Assembly (NCBI RefSeq): GCF_947623445.1
Contig: NC_135244.1
Coordinates: forward strand, 23,064,860-23,128,859
Reading direction: 5' to 3'
Length of the DNA: 64,000 nucleotides
DNA from: Clavelina lepadiformis
Taxonomy: Eukaryota > Chordata > Ascidiacea > Aplousobranchia > Clavelinidae
Numbering within the stretch: position 1 is the first letter of the stretch; each line of letters begins with the position of its first letter. Of this stretch, positions 47,865-62,100 are shown piece after piece. The translations under genes and the position numbers were made by a program. The notes beneath the pieces were generated by a model. It did no database searches and had not been told where the DNA came from. It worked only from the letters and a program-made list of their open reading frames with translations.

Positions 47865-50110
47865 CCAGGATTATGTTAGTAACTGGGTTAGTTGTGAAAT
47901 GTTATGAGTCAAGACAAAAGAATTCTTGATTTCTTGTACCGAAACTAGTATGAAAAAGCGTACCGAGATTGCTTTGCACTGACGTCATTGATAATAATCG
48001 CTAGTTACAATCATGGCAAGGAGATGCGGTTATCTTGCACTTTCATGGATGAGTGGAGCTTTGAGTTTTATTTATGATTGAATACAGGAAACTTTGTATT
48101 TGTGGTACCTTTTAAACTAGTAGCGGTGAGGCAGCCGCTACAATAAGTTCGAAATATTCGTTTGATGGTTTGATGAACCCGTAAAACATTTAGAGACCAA
48201 ATATAAAGCAAACGATCGCATTTATAAGTGAAATTGTTTGTTTGTTTTGAGATCTAGCCTATAGTTCCAGCGAGAAAGTTAAACTATTTTCCACCTTGAC
48301 CGCGATGTGCGATGTTTACGCTCCTTTTGTATTGACCCTGTGGCAGTTGGCGTTACGCCACCAAAAGATTACACTACCTATAATGACATCACACAGATGT
48401 AACGTCACACGCAACAGAGAAGCGACGCTTTAGTTGCAGTGAAAAATACTTTATGGCGGAAACAACTTTGTGCTGGGCTGTTGTCTTTTTATTCACAATA
48501 GGCAGAGAAACAATTGTTTGGTGTTAGACTAATACTGTATGTGCGAAGTTACAAAATAATATATTTAGGCTGAAATCAGATTGCTCCAAAGTCTAACTCT
48601 TACACCGATCCCCACTGGCGATCCCGAAACACGTGATCCAGTAGTAAGCCTACCCCATATTAGTGACCACGACTCGCTACGAACTCTACATGCTTTACTC
48701 TGTGTATGCTCAAGTAAAGACGCTTCATGATTTCTTATTGTCTTTTATGGGGTATTTTCGTTGTGGTGCTTTTTAGCATTGACCCATTTGTGAAGTTTAG
48801 CGAACCATGATACAGTACCTAGTCGGTCAAAGCTTGGTCAGGTCTTCAACAGACTCTTTGTACTGTGGTATCAGTTACTTCGTACGTCACTAAACATCAC
48901 ACACCTGAACAGCAAAGGAATTAGTTCATTTAGGGACGACAATAGCGTGACGAAGGCATCTTTTGTAAACGAAATATTTTCTATTCTTTATCACGGCCTG
49001 TTGTAATCAGTTGTTGAGGCTGTAGGTTGTCTCCGGATGAAGGTTTTCTTGTAAATATTTGAAACATCAAACTATGTCAAGTTGAACTGTTTGATTGTTT
49101 GTCTCGTAAGATTTAGACATTTGTAGGTTAGATTTAAATATCAGTTTTTTCCTGCTCAGCTTGTTAAATTGTCTACGTCATCGCAACAACATGGCATCAC
49201 CATCGGTAAGTGAAATTATGACGTCATTAACATTTTCATAGCGCGTACGCACTTTTTAATTTGATGATGTCACGAAGATTGATATGGCTTCGCGAAATTT
49301 GTATTCTTGAAATTTTGAATAGGTGTGAATTTAGTTACTTATAAATCATTTTAATTCTTTGTTAATTGGTTGTCACTTTTTAATTTGTTTGCTTGATTAT
49401 TATTGTTTATTATTGCTTAGTTCTTGAATATTATTATAGACTTACCATTTATTATGGCAGTTTTAAATTTTAAACTTTGAGCAACTTTAACAAAGTTTTT
49501 TAACTGCTGCTGATGTATTCAAGAAATGTCGGCCACAACACACAAATAATTTCGATAATAGCGAGGTAGATGGATTGTCCTTTATAAAAGATTTCCTGTT
49601 ATTGTGCTTGTGTGTCCGGTTCAATTCGGCACCGGTTCAACTTACACCGCTTAACTAATTTCTATTGTTTACAACTTCCTTTTGATTCTGTTCATTGAAA
49701 AGTTCGACATTTTCATTACGAGTAACTTCGTTGTGACGTATGAATACCTCTTGTCCTTTTGGGAATCATTTGGTCGGTTAAGATTTCAATGAATTGTTAA
49801 GGTCATTAAGATATTTAGTAAATAATTTCGATAAATCGTTGCTGGTTCGTTGAGAAATGCGGCCAAACCATCTTGATTCGCATATTATTGTGGGGATTTG
49901 GTTGTTTATAACCTTCATATTTTCTATGCAACATCATATCACAAACTTTTACGTTTGTTTTCTTAGTTAATTCGTGACGTACACGAACCTTCAACCCAAG
50001 CAAGAAAAAAGTAAAAAACATATCCTTACATAAGCATTGGGCTGTCATTGGGAATAGCGTTAAAATTTGATTTTCTTTGTAGTAGAAATCTTGTCTTTGT
50101 AGACTTCCAG
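47865..50110. other. Stretch without recognised gene
   Basis: No frame with family features. At 49191 an ATG with four more codons runs into GTAAGT; it could be the first coding exon of the TIR-kelch gene. It would splice in phase to CACATC at 50121, though the more usual-looking acceptor at 50110 is out of phase with it. Confidence 0.35.
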
Positions 50111-50120
50111 CCCAAGCAAG

Positions 50121-53100
50121 CACATCATGATCAGCTACAACTGGATTGACTCGAAGGTGTTGGCGCATAAGGTGGGTTGTGCCCAGTTATGTTGCGATGT
50201 CTTGAAAATTTATATTAACTGTTGCTTGATGAATCTTTTTTCGAGTGGAGCCATATTTTATTTAATCATCTGCGTGGAGTCGCTTTGCTTTTTATACATT
50301 TCATTAATATCATTGCCCAGTGACCCAGTGATATCTAAGTGAAAGGCAAATTCAAAAACAAACTTGTTTTAAATCAAGTATTAGTTGTGAGTAAATATAC
50401 TGTTGAAAGGATTTGTGCTGATATACTGTAGTGATTAAGCAGTTATTGCCACAAATCAATGGTAAACACCGCCTAGTTCTTGCTTATTGTGACGTAGATG
50501 GCGGCCATTATAGTATTACGTCACAATGAAAAAATCAACGGGTATAACTGAGATATTTAAATCAAGTATCAACAGAATATTTTATGTTACTGACAAACAA
50601 AATAAGGCATCATAATAGATTGCTTTGTAACAGGAATGTTTTGCGTGATATAAGGCGAAGCGAACTTAATCTTCATTTTTGTTGCTACCCTAGTCCAGTA
50701 GCGATAACTGTGGTGTGGTCACATTATGATGTGATCAGCGAAACATGCGACGTGAAATGCGTAAACGTTTGCGTGGTATCTACGCAACATTACAAAAGGA
50801 ATTTAATTTCATTTCAAAAAAATATAAAATACGAGACCAGTAGTAAATATAAACTGAATCGTTTTTTACACGCGCCACAGATAACATGCAAACCTTTACT
50901 CATTTGACGTCGCATGCTTCGCTGATCATGCAGACGTCATATCGAACTAGCCCAGTGCGTAGGATTTAAAGCATAAAAACATACAAACTGGGAAAACGTT
51001 TTTCAATACTTTCGGCACGACCTGCTTCACAGAACGCTTGTACACTTGTATAAAAAGAATAAAAGCAGCAGGACAATTAGCATTGATACGTAAACGCCAT
51101 TGAAAACATATTTACATTCAAACCTTAACTCGGTGAGAGTCTGGTCCGTTCATTACGCTTTAGCTAGCCTAGCACTACTATAGTATACCACACTTAATTG
51201 AAACCCTATTCATGAAGCATACATCCGCCTTCTCCATCATACCAGTAGGCCGAAATTGCGATATAAATTTGGCAATAACTGCTCAACTACTACGTATTAT
51301 TGAATATTCTTTCTGCAGCATTCTTACCGACAACTATTCACCCTTTCCCAAATACCGTCGAAGAGGCAAAATATTTTCGATCGCTTATACTTAACGATGA
51401 AAATTATCAACTCGCTTTGATTCATTTTTAAGTTGTAAGCGTTTTTGGATTCGGACTGTAAAGATTAAGCTGCCCAGTTGGGCAGCATATGCATTCATAT
51501 ACAGGACGAAAAAAATATTGAAAATATGCTGTTTAGTTTTTATTTCACAGTAGTTTAAATCTTACGTACTGGGCAAGTTCGATACGAAGTCACGTTACGT
51601 GGTCAGCAAAGCACGTGAAGTGAATACGTAAGAGATTTGTTACTTCATCAACTTGACATGGATTGTTCTAGATCCATGATCGTTTGTCTGATGCTGGGTA
51701 CCAGGTTTGGATCGACAAGGGACAGATGAAAGGAAATATCTATGAGAAAATGGGGCAAGCAGTCGAGAATGCTCACGTGGTTCTGATGTTCCTTTCTCCT
51801 AACTACGAGACCAGCGAAAATTGTATAAGAGAATCTTCACTCACAACTGATTTGGCAAAAAGGATCGTCCCAATTCGAGTCCTTTCTGATGAATACCAGC
51901 TTATAACCAGGCTTCGTGAGTATGATAATCTACGATATATGTAGATCTATAATCTATGATAATCTATAGGAATATCATCAATCGTAATAAGCTGCCTGAA
52001 CCTGTCCATCTAAGCAATAAATTCTTGCCTTTTTTTCTACATAACTAAAGATGGCGTTTAATTGTTCTAATATTTTTTATTTTGTTCCCTTGTTGACCTC
52101 ATTTCTGAGGAGAAATTAATGTGGTCGCCTTTTATTAGGAGTTAGTTATCCCTAAAGTTTTTGGTCAGCTTTTTCTTGTTAGTTTTATGATTGCAGCGTT
52201 GCCATAAGTTGTTCATTTCAACATTTTGCTGTTATACCAATGTTGATAATTGCAGGTTTGCTGACACAAGGCTTGACCTACTACAACTTCAACAATGGAT
52301 CCTTTGATGACAATTTCAACCAACTTCTTCATGAGATAGGTGAGTTTTGCCTTGAAATATTACTTTCTTCAATTTTCCCAGATACTTTGTCCATATTGCC
52401 AACTGAAAACCCCAACTTCTTGTGGCTTTATTTAAATTGTATATGGAGGACACTACGACCTAAACTGTAAACGGTCTTTGTAGATTAATCAATCATCGAC
52501 TCGGTATAGATGTTGATAATAGCAGAATAATAATATTTGTGCATGTGTATACTATTATTTGATGATCAGTGGATGACTACTTCAATCAGTATATGCTTGA
52601 AAATATACATCAACTACTTTGGTTAAGATTTGTTTTTATTTTTTGTTTTGTTTTAGAATCCATTCCTGGTATAGAAATGACAAGAAAAGTGGAAACTAAA
52701 CTTCGTAAAATGAAAATTGCAGAAGTTTCCGGTAATAAGTTATTTTTTAACCTGGTAACAACAGTTTAAATTAATACTTCTGTTAACAACTAAATAACTA
52801 AAACTCAAACTGATTCACCAACAAATACAAACAAAACCCTTTATCACTTGTGAATAGATTTCATTGATATCTCAAGTCAAAGGTGAATATTCATTCTACA
52901 TCTTAATTGCTGAACCCAGAGAGTAAAATCTAAATCATTTCCCAAACTTGTCAATCCAGATAAAAAAGTTGGATAATAATTGACTAAAATACTCCCAGGT
53001 TTTTTCTAAACGGTTTAATGCAGATTACTTGTTTGGGCTACATTAGTATTCATTAAACACATTTCTATCAAACTCTTTTTTTGCGTTTTTCTTCATTTAA

Positions 53101-56100
53101 ATTGAATTATTTTGGTTTCCTTTCAACTTCAACCAGTACATAGCTGCTGGTTGTTGTAAAATAGATTGTTAACTTTGCGCAAGATTTTTTTAGCTTTGTT
53201 ACGATGCAAGAATATAAAATCAATCACGAATCTATAAAAGGAAATGAGTTGTTTAATCTACCTCCTTCTTGTCAAGCTTTGTGTTGATGACGCAATGAAG
53301 GAAGCTTAATTTAACACAAATATCGCTTCGATAAAAGTTAATCAAATTCGAGTTCATGACAGGGACAGATGACAGCCAAGTTAATGAGATTTTAACGTCT
53401 GCTGTTTTTTCTTTAACAGGTCAGTCTGATGAGATACTTATGATTGGTGGATTGGATTGTAAACAAAGTGGTGTCAAGTTCAACACCAAGACAAAGCAGT
53501 GGAGTGACATGCCGGTATGTTTGCTTTATCAATTCTTTAACTTAGAACAAGCGAAGTCTTTATACTGTCATAGACATACGTCGTCTTGCTACAGCATTGT
53601 GGTACACACAAAAATGTTAAAAGCCAACAATGTTCATCTGTTTGGTCGTGACCAATTCTAACCTTAGAATAGGCCGCGTATTTTTGTCAAAAGCACCTGG
53701 CTCAGACAGACGTCCCCAACAGGAATTAAAACTAAAATAAAGCTATTTTCCAAGGATGAGTTGATGAAGTGCAAAATAAATCTTGTATCAATAATTTGTG
53801 GTTGTAGAACAAAGCAGTCAATTTCACAACTGATGAAAAACAAGAAAAGCGGCGAAACTTGTCGAATTTAAAAGCAAAGGTCCAAGTGAAACGACTGTGT
53901 GGGGGCAAACCCATGTTGCTGTATGCTCTAGATCCCTTGACCTCCACATGCCACTATGGCATTTTCACTTAACTTTAAGTTTTTTTATCATCTTCACCAT
54001 TTCACTTCTTACTAGGTCAGCTATGTCCAACCGAAGTACCTTAGTGGCCCAAAAATTTCGTCACTAGTTCAATTGGACACCATAAATAACTTACAATTCT
54101 AACCACACAAACACAGCACTAATAACACGCACAATAACGGACGTTATGACGCTCAAGCAAATTGTACATGAATGAAACAATAATCAACGGCAAACTTTCA
54201 TACACAGATACACTTTTGTACACATTTCATACACATCTATTTAATACACATACACACATCACTTCACATATAATACAACGATGCCAACGGCACACTTTCA
54301 TACATATTTCATAAACATACACTTCACAAACAATAGAAGGATACCAACACCAGGGCCGCACCAAACCTTCAAAAGGACCGCATGCGGCCTGCAGTTAGGA
54401 CAAAATCTTCGGGCTGGACACAACAGTACTTGGTGGTTCTTTCAATGCAAATGTTAATTGCTTCTGAGTGTGTTGAATGAATGTCGTTTTTTCCTTTTTT
54501 TCTTTTTAAATGAAGTGATTTGAAATGAGCAATGATGTTATTATGCCATAGACATATACTTATTGACAATAAGTATTGTGACACTAGGAAATGAGTTGAA
54601 AAAATATATTTTGTTTCCATGTGTCTGTTTGTTCATGGTCCAGTGTGACTCAAGATAAGATCATTATGTTTGCAGTCAGTAACAATTGGCTCGGACAGAT
54701 TTCTCTCATAACTAAAAAAAACTAAACTTTTATTCAAGAGATGAACAGATGAAGTTCGAACTGAAATATTTTTTCAATTTGTTGTGGTTGCAGAGCAAAG
54801 TAATCAAAGCAATTAAATAATGCAATTATTAGAACAGTTAAAGCAAAGCAATTACTACGCAAATGATTAAAAACGTGAAAAGCGGCGAGAATGATCGAAT
54901 TTAAAAGAAAAGTGTCCAAGTGAAACGACTGTGTTGAGACAAAACCTTGTTGCTGCTTGCACTAGATCAGCGGTCTCCAATTTTTTTATACCACGGACCT
55001 GTTTCATGCTAACTAATTGTTGCGCGGACCGACAAAGCTGGTTTAAACATGTAACAATGAAACGGACACAAATTTGTTGATACGCTAACTCAAGTACATC
55101 CTTATACGGTGTTATTTGGAAGTTACCAGAAAATTTTCACCCGACGTAACTGTCTACTTTTAACAACGTTCTTTGCCTTCTTAACAAACACTCAGGTTTT
55201 TGTTGAAAAACACAGCATTAAAAATTACCGAAATTGTTGAAATGGCTGAAAACGCAGAATCGAAAACCGCCGAAATGCACTCAGAGAAAGCAAAACTCCA
55301 TCAAGGCTGCTCAAGTCTATTGTAACAAGTACTAATAATCGACCGTTGGTGCCAGGCATTATCCTCATGCATGTTCGAATTTTATCTCTTTACGCGAGTA
55401 TTAACTTAATTGGGGCAAAATAGAATTGATGGAGAAACAACAATATATTGCCACGTTAAAGTGTTTTAATTATCGCGATAATTTTTTTTTTGAATTGGCA
55501 AGCTGCTAAGACAGGGGCGGGCAACTTCTTCGGTCGGCGGGCCTGATATGAGAAAATGAAGTACTTGGCGGGCCGGATTCCTGAATCGATACATTAATCG
55601 TGTATTTTATCTTTATGTGACATCACCATTCAGATTGTTACACTTCTTCTTAAAGAATAACTAACAATCACTATATTTGACGTAGTAAGCAAGTAGTGAG
55701 GGATTGCGGCAGAGTGTGGCCGCAGGCCACATTATCATGTAAGACCGGAAACTGTCTGCGGGCCGCTCAAAATCCCGTCGCGGGCCGGGTCCGGCCCGCG
55801 GGCCGTATGTTGCCCGCCCCTGTGCTAAGAAGAGTGAAAGTTAAAGTTATGAGCTAACAAACATTCCTTGCTATCGTGGAATGTCGTGTATTGTTGTTTC
55901 TTGATTGAATCGGTTGTTATGAATTGTCGCCTGTGGAAAGTTTATACCTGTGTTATTATATGCCACTGTACAATCCTCTCAACCACATACCTTTCTTGAC
56001 CATGTCCATGGGCCATGATTTATTCATATTGTATTGTTACCTGCAGATAGTTTTTGTACATAGGTCTGGTCAAATCATCTCCATTAATAACATCATATGC

Positions 56101-59100
56101 AGTATTTTGTTGATATTGTTAGTAAATTCACTTTAATTGATGTTGACTTTATGCAATGATTTTTATCATACAGGATACAAACATTGCTCGGGAACGTCCA
56201 TCTGCTGTAAATTACAATCAACAAATTTTATTGATGGGTGGTTATGAATGTGGCTCCTTTAACGCCCTTAACTCTGCTGAGATGTTAGACTTGAATGATG
56301 AGAATCCAAAGTGGGATAGCAACTTGCCTTCTATGGGAGAAAAGCGATATGGATTTGCATCAGCTTTATTGGATGGTAAGTTATTATGATGTCATAATAA
56401 TGCAAGAGCAAAATTAATGCATACTCTTTGTATTATAAACCTTCCTTTGTGGGTCATAATGACGCATAAACATAATTATTAATGTGATGACAATACAAGT
56501 TGTCATGACCTTGGAGCTCAGATATAAAATCAACAGTAACTAAGGCTTTATTAAAACAGAATTGCTAGTCCTAAATTAAACATAATTAGTTACGTAAAAC
56601 GTGACTGTAAACTATATAACACTTATATAGAAAAACTCTTAGCATTAAGCAGCCGACCCGCCCACACTACGCTTACTACTGAATAACGTCGTACAGATGA
56701 AACCCAACTCAAGAACCAATTAAGGCGGCGTGATTATGCGCGAGGCAGAAAAGGAAGACAAAGGAATGTCACCACATTCTCCCCCGGTTAAATAATTATT
56801 AACTAATAATAACAATAAGTAATTTCAATGTCGAAAATTATAAACTCCTGTCGCCATATCTTTGTGGAGGTCTTCTCTCTCTCGTGGGGTTTGTGAATCA
56901 GCCTCTCCTGAAAACGTTTGCTGCTGTCCATCTTTTTGAATGTCAGTCTCTTTTTTGCGCATTGTCACTAGTGCCTGTAGACAAAGGTAATTCTGGTTGA
57001 CATAATGGGGAAGTGACGTCCGACGTTGCGGCTTGCTCAATTTCATCGTTAGCTGGGTTTACTTGTGGGTAAGGTGCAAGGTCGGAAGTTGATACCGCAC
57101 TCTGCCTTCCATTTGGATATTTAACTAGATCGAAAGTGGAGTTCCCCATCATTATTTCAATAGGATCGCAGACTGGATCGCCTTTGCTTCGCACAAATCG
57201 ACGTAGCAATACGGTTCCTTTATTTACTAACCACGTAGGCATTGAGCTTCTCAAAGTTGCCCGTCTTGGAAAATAAAACATTCTTTCATGTGGAGTTTCG
57301 TTAGTGGCCGTACAAACAACGACCTAATTCCGTGTAGGGCTTGAGTGAAAACACGTTCCCAATGTTCTTCTGAGATTTTTATAGGAGGATAAAAGCAGTT
57401 TTATGGTTCTCCAAATTGTTTGATTGGTTTTTTCGCATTGCGAGTTCCCTTGCGGATGATACGGAGTAGAATAACTCGTCGCAATTCCTCGAGCCATGAA
57501 GAAATCTTTAAGTTTCCGACTCATGAAGCTTGATCCTCGAGCACTATGTATCTATGCCGGAAAACCAAACAAGCAAAAATGGTCGACAATCGAAAAAGGT
57601 GTCTGAAAACATCTTCTTGCAAGGATAAACAAAAGGATAACGACTAAATTCATCAAGAATTACTAATAGATAAGGTTTCGTAGGCTTACCATACGTCCCG
57701 TTTTAGCCAGGACAGTCCCGTTTTTTAAGGCTTTGTCCCGGCGTCCCGGTCAGTCAACCAAAAGTTCCGCTTTGGCATTTAGTCAGCCAGCATTGCCCCA
57801 CACTAAACGAATATTAGCACATTGTGATAGGTCTGTTTAGCCAACACTACACGAATATTAGCATGCTGCGATTGGTTTGTTTAGCCAACTTGCTGAAGAG
57901 CAATGCTCGATGCGTGTTATTGTTTTGTTGTGTTAAATGTGAAAGTAATTGTAACGTCATTTAGCGGGTAATTGGTCCAGTAGTGAGTTGATTGTTGACG
58001 CATTCGCTGGTTCAGTAATAGTAGGCTAGAAGGAGGAAGTGATCTTTTTGCGGTTAGGTTATTCAAAGAGCCTATTTCGTACCGGTACTTGTTTGCATTT
58101 CCTTCTGCAAAAACCATTTGAATGTGAAAGCCCTTATCACCTGCAAAATTAACACTGAATTTTCCTGCTGTGATTTTTATGAGAAAATAAAGTCGAATAA
58201 AGACTTCATGAAGAAAGTATTGTCTACAGAAAAGTATGATTGGACGATTATGTAAATTTACAAATGCTTGAACATTGTTTTGTTTCCTAGTAAAATGCAT
58301 TATTTTAGTTTTTCTTGGTGTCTTACTACTTTAGTTGTCCCTGACGATAGCAATCCAAAATAGTTTCATACTCCTAGTAAAATATGAACCACATTTATCT
58401 GAGGCTCGTTGTTCTGAAGCGTCCCGGTTTTCAATCACAAAAATATGGTATGCCTAAGGGAATCATGAAGCGATAACAAGTCTTTTAGGCAATCCACCGT
58501 GACACAAACTCTTGAGACGTCGTCGGGGACAACATTTTCCTTTCCTGACCTGTGGCGAATTTCATAGTGGAAAAGAATCAGTTCTAGACGCCAAATCAGT
58601 ATTTTGTAGTTTTTGAATTTTCCTTTGTTGGTTTTACTGAACATAAAGGAAACCGATCTTTGGTCCTTTATTAATGTGAAAGTTCTCCCTTTAAGGTAGT
58701 GGTCCCATTTACGGACCGCTTCTATGATAGCAGTAGCTTCCTTCACAGTAGAAGGATAATGTCATTCACATTTACTGAGTGTCCGAGACATGAACGCCAT
58801 TGGACGCCCTCCTTGTGACAAAGTGGCTGCAACAGCGTAGTCGGACGCATCGCATTCAACCTCGAACGGCAGATCTTCACAGATACTACTGAGACTAGCT
58901 TTAACAATTTCTTCTTTTAGCTCTGCAAAAGCATTTGACGTCTTAGCGTTAAAAGGGAACTCGGTGGCTTTAAAGAGGGGGCCAGCTTTTCCGAAAAATT
59001 CTCGATCCATTTGGAGTAGTATGCAAACATGCCACAAATTGGTCATGTTCTTCAATCGTCGCACCAGTAACTTTTAAGTCGTCCAATTTAGCAAATACCT

Positions 59101-62100
59101 TTTTTTAGGTTATGGCGTCCAATGAAATCATCAATCACTCTTTGAAAAGCGGCTACAACGTTTGTAACACCAAAGGGAAGTTTTTTGTATTGATAGAGGC
59201 TTCAAAGCCCAAAGCTTCAAACGCGGAGAATGTTCCTCTGCTCGAATCGGTAGCTGGTGGTGGGCCGACCGTAGATCGCGTGAGCTATAGTATTTATCCT
59301 TTCCAACTCTGTTGACAATGTCCTCGATGCGTGGAAGCGAGTAAGCATCGAGCAAAGTGAAGCGATTGACAGTTTGCGAGTAGTCAACCACTAAACGACA
59401 TTTTTCTCGGGTTCGCACCACTAGTAATTGAGCTTTCCACGGCGATTTCGACGGCTCAATGATGTCATCGGAAGGTAATCTGTTAACTTCGGTTTTCATG
59501 AAGGCAGAGTCTTCGCTCGAGTAGGAACGAGTGCGAGAAGCGACAGGGTAGTAGTCCTTTTGCATAAATTCGAACAAGTTGGGTGGGTCAACATCGGCTG
59601 CCCGCTACCGCGAAAACCTTTTCCGAAGCAGCAGACATAACAAGGGGATTTTCAGCTCCACCAAAGTCGAAAGTAACCGCATCATGTCTTTTTAGAAGCT
59701 TCTGCCCCAAGATAATATCGGGAAGAGAGTTATGCATTACGTTTAGAGTAGCTCCGGCCATGCAGTTGAATGGTTATTTTAGCAAGACCTTGTGTTTCTA
59801 ACTGCAGTTTAGTGGAAGCCATGGTTGTATGACACACACTTTTCCTTCCGGTTTTAACTTGATCTTTTTGGCTAAAAAGCTATCGATAAAATTTTCGGAA
59901 GCGCCGGAGTAAAACAAGGCTTTAATGGGTCGGGCTTTAATGACAGCGTTTACGACTGTTTAATTGACGACGACACGGCTGGAGGCAGCCGGGAGTCCCC
60001 GCAAGAATAATGGTCCCAGATGATTTAGCGGCGATGTCAAAAAACCGTTCTGAAAATCCACTTGATTCCTCACAACAGGCCGGAGAAAAAGTTTTTAGGA
60101 AAGAGCGATTACTGCGGCAGACATTTGAAAAATGGCCTCTTTTTCCACAATTGTGACATTCTCGATCACGGGCGGGACAGTGATTACGACTATGAAGCAC
60201 ACCGCCACAGTAGAAGCAAGTCTTCTGAGTCTTCAAATTACGCACCTTCGGAGCGACAGCTAATGATCCTCCAGTTTGTAGTGTACTTTCTCTAGGTGTC
60301 ACAGTGAGCAACGTTGATTGGGCCGAAGCCACCAGGCGAGGGACGCTCCTACCAGCGCCCAATGAGCTCGATTGCAATTGAGCTTGCTCTAAGTTTTTGG
60401 CTAAATCGGCCGCACGTTGTAGGTCGACATTATCTATATCTATCTCCAACAGGCGTTGACGTATGAGCGAAGAACTCACCCCATTAATGAAAGAGTCCCG
60501 TGTAAGTTCGTCGCGGTGCTTACTCGCTGTGACTGCTTCAAAAGTACAATCCTTAGCGAGTACCTACCAATCCAGCGTGAACATCGCAAATCGACACACA
60601 TCTTTTCCGGTGTTTCTTACTTGGTAATTTCAAATGTTTTCAAGCCCCCCCCCCCCCACCATAACCTTGCACGTAACATAAAATACATTGTAGTGTCACA
60701 ATGAAATTTATATAGTAAATTTAACTTGGAAACAAAATTCTAACGAACGAAAATGCGCCCAAAACCTTAAAGAAAAGATTAAATTTCTTTTCCAAACAAA
60801 GACACGTTTAGCCTAGATTTAAAAATGCAATCACTGCGTTAGTGGTTTAGCGGGTAGATAAATTCTATTATTAAAACAATGTGGTCGTAGAAGCAATAAA
60901 ACTGAAGTCCTCCCCATTTCCTTCATTGCTCCGTTGCATTGAATTTCTTTCCGAAGTTTAAATCTCTCCGTTGATGCAGGTAGACATAACATCACAAACC
61001 TAACCTCTCTCAAGTACATACAGTATATACAGAAAACCTTCTATAAACAGAGTTAAGGTGATTCGTGTTTCCTAATATGTAAGTTAATTAATTGTTAGAA
61101 TTTTTGATAATCAAATTTAATAATTGATTACTGGATTGTTTAGTTACCAAAGATATGGTGATCGGTTGGTTATTCAATTTTAAGGTTAAGTATCTTTATG
61201 TTTGACACAGCTGCTAATAAAAAGTTATGTTGGTCACACCGTCAAAGTAATAATAGTAATGTAATTTAACACTAGTCCACCAAGACTGTGAAAAATTAAA
61301 TAAAACAAGTTATTTAAGTCTTACTCGATTATTTGGTAGGCGTATAGTTGTCCCAAGTGACAAAAAAACGGTTACACATAAAAACTTTATTTTTTCTAAT
61401 GGTCTCGCAGTCGTCTTGGGATCTGTGATCTGTGATCACGGATCCCTGATAGACTGCGATCAACTGGTTGGGCACTCCTGCTGCAGAGGTTATAATTCAA
61501 ACAATTTAAATGCGCTTCCTAAAGTCGCTCTCCTTTAGCCACGATTCACCCGAAATCTGAGTTCCTAATTTTAGTTCTGTAATTACCGGTGTGCATTTTT
61601 AAATGAAAGTGACTATTTCCCCATAAGTAGATCACACAGCCCGTTGTTTAAGATAGGCAATTAGGTTAGGACATTGCTTCTCAATACCTGGATTGCGATC
61701 TCAAGCAATTTGGCTATATCACCATGTAAGATTTGTAAGTCGTGTTTCATGGGTTAGAATTATTACAGCTTTTAGCGTAACACACGTTACGTAAAACTTT
61801 ATCATCATATCACATTAATTTTGGTGTTCTGAAGTTTAATTATTACGTAACAATAGGATGTGTCACACGCAGTAATCGTTGGACACTTGCCAATTAAAAA
61901 CCTAAGTAATTTGTGGAAAACACAACAAAAGAATAATAGCACAGTAGTAGAACAGAATAAGTGGGCTTATAGGTGTGTAGATGAGTATAGGTTTATAGCT
62001 GTATTTCTAGGACAAATTTCCAGACTTGCGTTTATTCATTCGAAGCACTGTAGTATGTAAGAATTGTGCACGGTAGAAATAGGTGCGGCGTATAAGCCCA

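Larger units (their letters stand above)
56497..60600 (-). mobile_element. Broken Ty3/gypsy retrotransposon in a TIR-kelch intron
   Basis: Minus strand, 5' to 3': Gag end with two canonical CX2CX4HX4C knuckles (about 60570-59937), a degraded protease region, RT (59577-59060, with S-R-D-L-R-S-A and an L-D-D whose preceding Tyr is not seen), RNase H (59010-58460, C-D-A-S-D-Y and K-D-Q), integrase core and end (about 57680-57324, V-I-L-D-E-F-S-R and Y-H-P-Q-G-N) and integrase tail to 56943. Several stops and frameshifts. A purine tract AACCGGGGGAGAA at 56789-56777 precedes a 3' LTR starting TGTGGTGACATTCC at 56776. No 5' LTR was found; homology fades near 60600, before a 13-base C run at 60645-60657. 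A second element (57681-58456) splits it between RNase H and integrase. Confidence 0.85.

Noticed and set aside
57917..58300. 127-codon minus-strand frame inside the gypsy region
   Set aside because: It lies in the inserted MITE-like element and has no retroelement motif.
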